Of a stretch of 64,000 bases of DNA, positions 57,205 through 64,000 are shown piece after piece. The stretch comes from Escarpia spicata (taxonomy: Eukaryota; Annelida; Polychaeta; Sabellida; Siboglinidae), in the NCBI GenBank assembly GCA_963995525.1, contig OZ023214.1, positions 11,470,428 through 11,534,427 on the forward strand, written 5' to 3'. The translations under genes were made by a program, and so were the position numbers. A model generated the notes under the pieces. It did no database searches, had not been told where the DNA came from, and saw only the letters and a program-made list of their open reading frames with translations. Numbering within the stretch: position 1 is the first letter of the stretch; each line of letters opens with the position of its first letter.

Positions 57205-59461
57205 ACCCACACACGGAGCAACAAGCCAAGGGCAGCAGTTATCACCATTACACCCACCCATGGAGCAACAAGCCAAGGGCAGCAGTTATCACCATTACAC
57301 CCACCCATGGAGCAACAGGCCAAGGGCAGCAGTTATCACCATTACACCCACCCATGGAGCAACAAGCCAAGGGCAGCAGTTATCACCATTACACCCACCC
57401 ATGGAGCAACAGGCCAAGGGCAGCAGTTATCACCATTACACCCACCCATGGAGCAACAAGCCAAGGGCAGCAGTTATCACCATTACACCCACCCATGGAG
57501 CAACAAACCAAGGGCAGCAGTTATCACCATTACACCCACCCACGGAGCAACAAGCCAAGGGCAGCAGTTATCACCAATACACCCACCCACGGAGCAAAAA
57601 GCCAAGGGCAGCAGTTATCACCATTACACCCACCCATGGAGCAAAAAGCCAAGGGCAGCAGTTATCACCATTACACCCACCCACGGAGCAAAAAGCCAAG
57701 GGCAGCAGTTATCACCATTACACCCACCCATGGAGCAAAAAGCCAAGGGCAGCAGTTATCACCATTACACCCACCCACGGAGCAAAAAGCCAAGGGCAGC
57801 AGTTATCACCATTACACCCACCCACGGAGCAACAAGCCAAGGGCAGCAGTTATCACCATTACACCCACCCACGGAGCAAAAAGCCAAGGGCAGCAGTTAT
57901 CACCATTACACCCACCCACGGAGCAACAAACCAAGGGCAGCAGTTATCACCATTACACCCACCCACGGAGCAACAAGCCAAGGGCAGCAGTTATCACCAT
58001 TACACCCATCCACGGAGCAACAAACCAAGGGCAGCAGTTATCACCATTACACCCACCCACGGAGCAACAAGCCAAGGGCAGCAGTTATCACCATTACACC
58101 CACCCACGGAGCAACAAGCCAAGGGCAGCAGTTATCACCATTACACCCACCCACGGAGCAACACGCCAAGGGCAGCAGTTATCACCATTACACCCACCCA
58201 TGGAGCAAAAAGCCAAGGGCAGCAGTTATCACCATTACACCCACCCACGGAGCAAAAAGCCAAAGGCAGCAGTTATCACCATTACACCCACCCATGGAGC
58301 AAAAAGTCAAGGGCAGCAGTTATCACCATTACACCCACCCATGGAGCAAAAAGCCAAGGGCAGCAGTTATCACCATTACACCCACCCACGGAGCAACAAG
58401 CCAAGGGCAGCAGTTATCACCACTACACCCACCCACGGAGCAAAAAGCCAAGGGCAGCAGTTATCACCATTACACCCACCCATGGAGCAAAAACCCAAGA
58501 GCAGCAGTTATCACCATTACACCCACCCACGGAGCAACAAGCCAAGGGCAGCAGTTATCACCATTACACCCACCCACGGAGCAACAAGCCAAGGGCAGCA
58601 GTTATCACCATTACACCCACCCACGGAGCAAAAAGCCAAGGGCAGCAGTTATCACCAGTACACCCACCCATGGAGCAAAAAGCCAAGGGCAGCAGTTATC
58701 ACCATTACACCCACCCATGGAGCAAAAAGCCAAGTGCAGCAGTTATCACCATTACACCCACCCACGGAGCAACAAGCCAAGGGCAGCAGTTATCACCATT
58801 ACACCTACCCACGGAGCAACAAGCCAAGGGCAGCAGTTATCACCATTACACCCACCCATGGAGCAAAAAGCCAAGGGCAGCAGTTATCACCATTACACCC
58901 ACCCATGGAGCAAAAAGCCAAGGGCAGCAGTTATCACCATTACACCCACCCATGGAGCAAAAAGCCAAGGGCAGCAGTTATCACCATTACACCCACCCAC
59001 GGAGCAACAAGCCAAGGGCAGCAGTTATCACCATTACACCCACCCATGGAGCAAAAAGCCAAGGGCAGCAGTTATCACCATTACACCCACCCATAGAGCA
59101 AAAAGCCAAGGGCAGCAGTTATCACCATTACACCCACCCATGGAGCAAAAAGCCAAGGGCAGCAGTTATCACCATTACACCCACCCACGGAGCAACAAGC
59201 CAAGGGCAGCAGTTATCACCATTACACCCACCCACGGAGCAAAAAGCCAAGGGCAGCAGTTATCACCATTACACCCACCCATGGAGCAAAAAGCCAAGGG
59301 CAGCAGTTATCACCATTACACCCACCCATGGAGCAAAAAGCCAAGGTCAGTAGTTATCACCATTACACCCACCCATGGAGCAAAAAGCCAAGGGCATCAG
59401 TTATCACCATTACACCCACCCATGGAGCAACAAGCCAAGGACAGCAGTTATCACCATTACA
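57205..59461 (+). repeat. 47-bp minisatellite, ~48 copies
   Basis: The unit is AYGGAGCAAMAAGCCAAGGG-CAGCAGTTATCACCATTACA-CCCACCC. Copies differ mainly at C/T of CAYGGAG and A/C of CAAMAAG. As 47 is not a multiple of three and the unit lacks stops on the plus strand, all three frames stay open for 630-750 codons; these are not genes. No neighbouring splice site resembling the unit was found. Confidence 0.96.
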
Positions 59462-59789
59462 GTATTTTCACCTTATACTCATTCCTGCTGACCAATGCAA
59501 TTTTGGCTGCCAGCATTTATGGTAGAAAGAATGTAGTCACAGAGGTGCCACCTTGAGAGTTAACATTCAATTCATAAACTGTTTCCACCTTTCTCTAACA
59601 GGTAGAAAACTATATCGGGTACACAAATGTAACTAACTAAAATCAACTACTTTTTTTACATACATCGCCAATTAGGATGATCAAAGGCCAATGGTCCAAG
59701 GAAGTGAAGAAACTCCAAAAGAGGCGAGTGTACGTTGCGAGGAGATACAACCAGCCTATCCCAAAGTTAGCTTATTAATATATATATAG
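59462..59789. other. Unique spacer, nothing recognised
   Basis: A short basic plus-strand frame (WSKEVKKLQKRRVYVARRY, near 59680-59760) is too short to interpret. Confidence 0.35.
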
Positions 59790-61740
59790 ACAGACCATGT
59801 TGGATGAATGACCTGATTGATTTATTTTGACCACAACTACATACAAACATGTACAACTTGAAATAATTTACACAAACAGAAGGTTAAGGAGACTCCCATG
59901 ACATAACATGTCACTAACATGGGAGCGTCCTTCTAACATAAATAAATCCAATAATAGCAAATATTAATACTAATCATATAATTCAATGCTAAAAAAAATA
60001 CAAAATTAATACATAATTACATTACATATTGTATACAATTATGTGTTACATACCTAACAATTGTGGATAGTGCTGTGGGATTTATAATTAATAATTAAGC
60101 AGTTTTTAATATAAGTGATGAAACCAGATAAATTATGTGTACAAATGTTATCATTGAAAATGCTTGGAGTATTGTTAACTGTTTCTGTTATCAGGTCATA
60201 TATATTTTTTACGTTTTCATGATTACATCTCGGAATTTATTTAGGTTAGGTTATTTATTCCTCATGTGTAGCGTCGATGGATTTCAAAATTACATAAGTA
60301 AGGGATGTGACAGAAATATTCCGGTATGTCGTCATTAATTAATTTATAATAAACTTTTAAGTTGCAAATTAAAAACCCTGTGTGCTTGGTGACCCCCATG
60401 ACAGAATACAGTAATTACTGAGGAAGAACGAGTGATGTGTACATAATAGGTAATACATTTTGTGGTAAATAATGTTTCAGTTTATTCAAAATTTCAATTG
60501 TTTTATTTATTTTGTTAGCTATTTTATTTGTATGATCCTGCTAAGAAACTGAAGTCATTTACACAATCAATGTTTTCCCCATCTATTTCCAACAAGGGGA
60601 TTTCAATTTTCTTTGAGGCATATGAAATATCATGAATTTAGTTTTCTTTACATTTAATGAAAGATTGTTGGCTTTTAGCCGGTTACTAATCTTATTAATG
60701 TTCTATATTTACATTTATGTGTGCCGATGATGCTTGTTAAACGGATATGAATCGTGGCTAGTTCGCTGAATAATACAAGGCAGATATAAGTTTGTATAAG
60801 ACCTTTATATATAAAGCCGAAATCAATATGCAAGAATATATTATACAGATTACACAATTAAAATCATCATTCATTTCAACTAATAACAATTAGAAGGTTT
60901 GTGAATGAATATCTATGTACAAATAATCAATAATGGGGAAAGCGCAAGGTAACCACCTCCGCCCTAAAACTCCACGTACACATCAATAAATGACACCGCA
61001 AATGAGAACAGATGTATGTTTAGTTATTATCAACATACTGCCCTTTATTTAACATACAGTGTAATGACTTGTCGAAACCTAATGATCGTTAACGAATATA
61101 GAAATTTATAACCTTGTTAGCAAACCAACCTAACCTTAATTAATTACAGTAAATAACGGTTAGTACAATCCACGAGGAACTAACGAACCCTACTGGGTAA
61201 ATTTTATAGCGTGTCAACGCGCCTTGTAAATGTTATAACCAAAACAAATATTTTTATCAGTAACAGCATAGAAAAAAAGTAAAGCGCGAAAGAAAGAGAG
61301 GCCCAACTGTTGTGGTTGGATGAGCTTGTCAAATGGTTCGGTTGGTACATTTTCATTTCAAATATAGGCTGCAGCAACACCCACATAAATACCATTTGAG
61401 CTTTGATCAAATGTTGGTTTTATGTGTGCCAACGCTGCTTGTTAAACGGATATGAACTGTGGCTAGTTTGCTGAATAACACAAGGCAGCTTGATATAAGT
61501 TTGTATAAGAACGCCCACATAAATACCATGTGAGCTTTGATCAAATGTTGGTTTATTACTGGATTCAGATATCTGGACCGTCAAAAGGTGGTTAATGTAC
61601 TAGTTAGTCATATAATCAGCATAAGTTATAAATTTAAAAAGGTTACTAGAAAGAGCTATATCATTTATGTAAATTATAAATGAGAGGGGTCCCAAAATTG
61701 ATCCCTGGGAATACCAGTGGTGGTAACACTTTCTTCAGAT
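59790..61740 (-). pseudogene. Decayed non-LTR retrotransposon split by an insertion
   Basis: Minus-strand reverse-transcriptase remains: QGSILGPLSFIIYINDIALS and a broken FITYAD box at about 61560-61720 (with a frameshift before QGS), then, after an 0.84-kb insertion, ISNRLKANNLSLNVKKTKFM, IFHMPQRK, IANKINKTIEILNKLKHYLP and VLPIMYTSLVLP at about 60380-60700. A tail region at 59800-59960 matches the dispersed repeat at 23530-23682. Confidence 0.75.
60716..61553. mobile_element. Insertion in the LINE with repeated ends (A...B-A-B layout)
   Basis: Block A (GCTTGTTAAACGGATATGAA, GTGGCTAGTTYGCTGAATAA, TAAGTTTGTATAAGA) occurs at about 60716-60812 and 61420-61510. Block B (CCCACATAAATACCATKTGA, GCTTTGATCAAATGTTGGTT) occurs at about 61369-61417 and 61509-61553. 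The order is A, interior, B, A, B, as if a ~700-bp element were followed by a deleted second copy of itself. No recognisable protein is encoded. Confidence 0.6.
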
Positions 61741-61744
61741 TTTA

Positions 61745-62787
61745 TATTTTCAAACTCAACGTATTGTTTGCAATTGTACCTTGGTTCTTTCTAATCAGGA
61801 GGTTATCCACATTGCCCATCTGACAGGCAGTAGATGAGATCAAGGAACTCCCGTGCGAATCATTCGAAGGATTCTTCATCGAGTTTAGTGATAAGTCAAT
61901 GCACCGTTCAACTTCAATGATAGTCACGTCTAGGATGCGACATATGCGCGACATAATTGAAGACGTACTGTTCTTCTGCTTTCTGTCAAGCACACAATGC
62001 ACAAACATTTACCACTTGCTGGTCATAAACACATTTATTCAGGAGTAAGAAGTGTAGCTTTATCTAGAGACCTGGCCATCCATCATTTGGACAGGTAAAA
62101 TCCGTTTTTGGATGGGTAGATATTTGAATTTGAGCAAAAAAGCTTATTCATTATTGACAGTGTCCATTACGCTTTGAAAATATGTGTGTCACACATATAT
62201 ACATGTATGGTATTTCTGTATATGTGACCCATGAGTCGGATGTCGGCAAATTTGTTTTTCCGTAAATGCCGTTTATGTGAACAAATCGCGAATCCATCGA
62301 TTTTTAGATTTCCCCTGAAAATTATTCTTTAGTATTTGTTTTATCAATTGCTACTCTAGCTACTCACTAGTTAACTCTGTTTTATGTATTTTAAAGCGAT
62401 TTTTGTAGAGCTGTGCGAAGTGTTCCGCTCGATTTCCTTAAATAATGCCGAAAATGCCAGTAATTGCGCACGTTCGCAACTGCTAATTTTGGGACGCTCC
62501 TAACATATGGGATATCACCACGAAGCTTGACGCATCATCTTCCCATATATGGGCATACATATGCTAATAACTACATTCTGTGACCTCCAGAGAGCTTGGA
62601 AGACGGTAACTAAGGTACATTTCATGAAACATGACGAATAATTTGCATCAACTTTGACGGCCGTTTTCAGGGTAGAAGGTTTCTACCCCACATGTGTTTC
62701 TTAAACCATAACTTAGAAGTTAGAATTAAGATATCTTCTTATGCAATGCGAAAGACTTACACAGAAGAATATACGTGAATCATCGTA
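61745..62787. other. No recognised feature
   Basis: A minus-strand frame at 61742-62008 and other short frames have no recognisable similarity. The last ~80 bp may already belong to the LINE that follows, in a shifted frame. Confidence 0.35.
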
Positions 62788-64000
62788 ATGCTGTCAGCGC
62801 GAGGATACGGCAAGCCAAAATTCAGCATCATCAGTCTACTCCAAGATGCCGATCAGAATACAGCCTTCGAAGCCGTGAACAGCCTGCTAAAGGTGGAATC
62901 TTCCAAACTGCCTGACACTGATTCAAGGGAGAAATTATGCTGCCAGTTTCTGAACTTTTTTGAAGAAAACATTGCGAAAATCATGAATGAAATTGATGCC
63001 TCGGAAACAAACATGAGCGACATCGAAACTGCGACACAGAGAGTAGTTGAACATCCTATGACTGAAATGTGTGCTGCAAGTATGTGTGAAGTGCAGAAAA
63101 TCATCCAGGATGCTAAACCCAAGTCATCATGCTTCGACCCTCTACCTACATCGCTACTAAAGAGCACACTTCCTGCTCATATTCAAATACTGACTCATCT
63201 TATCAATATGTCTTTCGAGTCGGCCACTGTTCCACGGGAACTCAAGAAGGCTGTCATAACACCGACTTTGGATCGAAACACGCTGAAAAATTACCGTCCA
63301 GTTTCAAGTTTGCCATTTGTATCTAAAGTCTTAGAAAAGGTAGCAGCCAAACGACTTATTCAACATCTAAGTGACAATGGTCTTCACGAGCAGCTACAAT
63401 CGGCATACAAACCCCAACACAGCACTGAAACTGCTTTAATGAGAGTGCAGTACGATATCACCAGTTACATGGCAGACTCCAGGGGTGTCCTTCTGGTTCT
63501 CCTGGATTTATCTTCTGCATTCGATACGATCGATGCTGCTATCCTACTAAAGACTATGCATAGCCACCTGGGAATATCTGGCGCGGCACTTGCATGGTTC
63601 GGTTCGTACATGTCGGATCGTACCCAGCGTCTACGTATTGGGGTGGATGCATCTGAAGAACATCCTGTGAGATACCGTGTTCCACAGGGCTCGGTGTTGG
63701 GTCCGTTGTTGTTCACTGTGTACACAGCACCAATGGAGGACATACTAACGAGACACTCTGTGGAATATCATAAATTTGCTGATGATCTTCAGATATACAC
63801 ATCCTACTGTCCTCACATATCTGGTGACTTGGAGTGCGCTGTTCAGAGACTTAGTGACTGCATCAGTGAGGTCAAATGTTGGATGGTTAAGCATAAACTC
63901 AAGCTAAACGACAATAAAACTGAATTTATGGTGGCCCTCAGTCCCTATCATCTAAAGAAATTTGGACTTCCAGAGTACCTCGTTGTTGGTGGAGTCAACA
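62788..64000 (+). mobile_element. L2/CR1-like LINE with open reverse transcriptase, cut by window edge
   Basis: One frame stays open from 62788 to the window end (about 404 codons). It carries LKNYRPVSSLPFVSKVLEKV, LVLLDLSSAFDTID (RT motif A), [46 protein letters not shown] (catalytic FADD box) and LKLNDNKTEF. Just before NYRPVS a few residues usual for the family seem deleted in frame. Upstream of 62788 the sequence YVNHRNAVSARIRQAKIQHH in another frame is the expected linker before the RT, so one frameshift is likely near 62810-62840. The endonuclease domain was not seen. Confidence 0.85.

Noticed and set aside
57201..59556. Three plus-strand frames of 631-749 codons
   Set aside because: The 47-bp minisatellite is open in all plus frames. 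There is no start context, splice evidence or family similarity.

Overview
The window is animal nuclear DNA, most likely from a non-vertebrate. It holds one complete intron-rich gene, about two thirds of a second very large one, many decayed non-LTR retrotransposons and DNA-transposon remnants, and an unusual load of long minisatellites. The exact phylum cannot be read from the sequence. Family comparisons below are from memory of vertebrate proteins; no search or alignment was run.

Layout. Bases 1-4795 are repeat-rich: a three-copy tandem repeat, LINE fragments, and two tandem copies of a small element bounded by GGGGTCA/TGACCCC. The plus-strand gene for GMP reductase (GMPR) starts at 4958 and ends at 11023 in seven exons. 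They join in frame to a protein of about 348 residues with the catalytic Cys186 and Glu289. Its first intron carries a foldback element and two more GGGGTCA elements. A gap of about 1.8 kb separates it, tail to tail, from a PIEZO mechanosensitive channel gene on the minus strand. That gene runs from its stop at 12799 to at least 56483. I could place 32 exons (two tentative), about 1,500 codons: the C-terminal pore, cap, anchor, beam/linker region and many blade membrane segments. The N-terminal third should lie beyond the right edge. Exon phases agree at 29 of 31 junctions; the two failures mark exons I could not find.

The notable feature is what fills the PIEZO introns. At least seven introns contain minisatellites (units about 20-90 bp, arrays up to 5.7 kb) whose repeat unit contains a copy of a splice junction of the exon they touch. 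These are acceptor plus first exon bases, or last exon bases plus donor. One intron (42452-44407) is made almost wholly of two such arrays, one grown from each end. The arrays create very long open frames (up to about 2,000 codons, in three frames at once at 13-18.8 kb) that are not genes. Two splice sites appear to be GC-AG.

The right part (57-64 kb) has a further 47-bp array, a decayed minus-strand LINE with an insertion, and, at the edge, a plus-strand L2/CR1-like LINE with an open reverse transcriptase. No rRNA, tRNA or CRISPR was seen.
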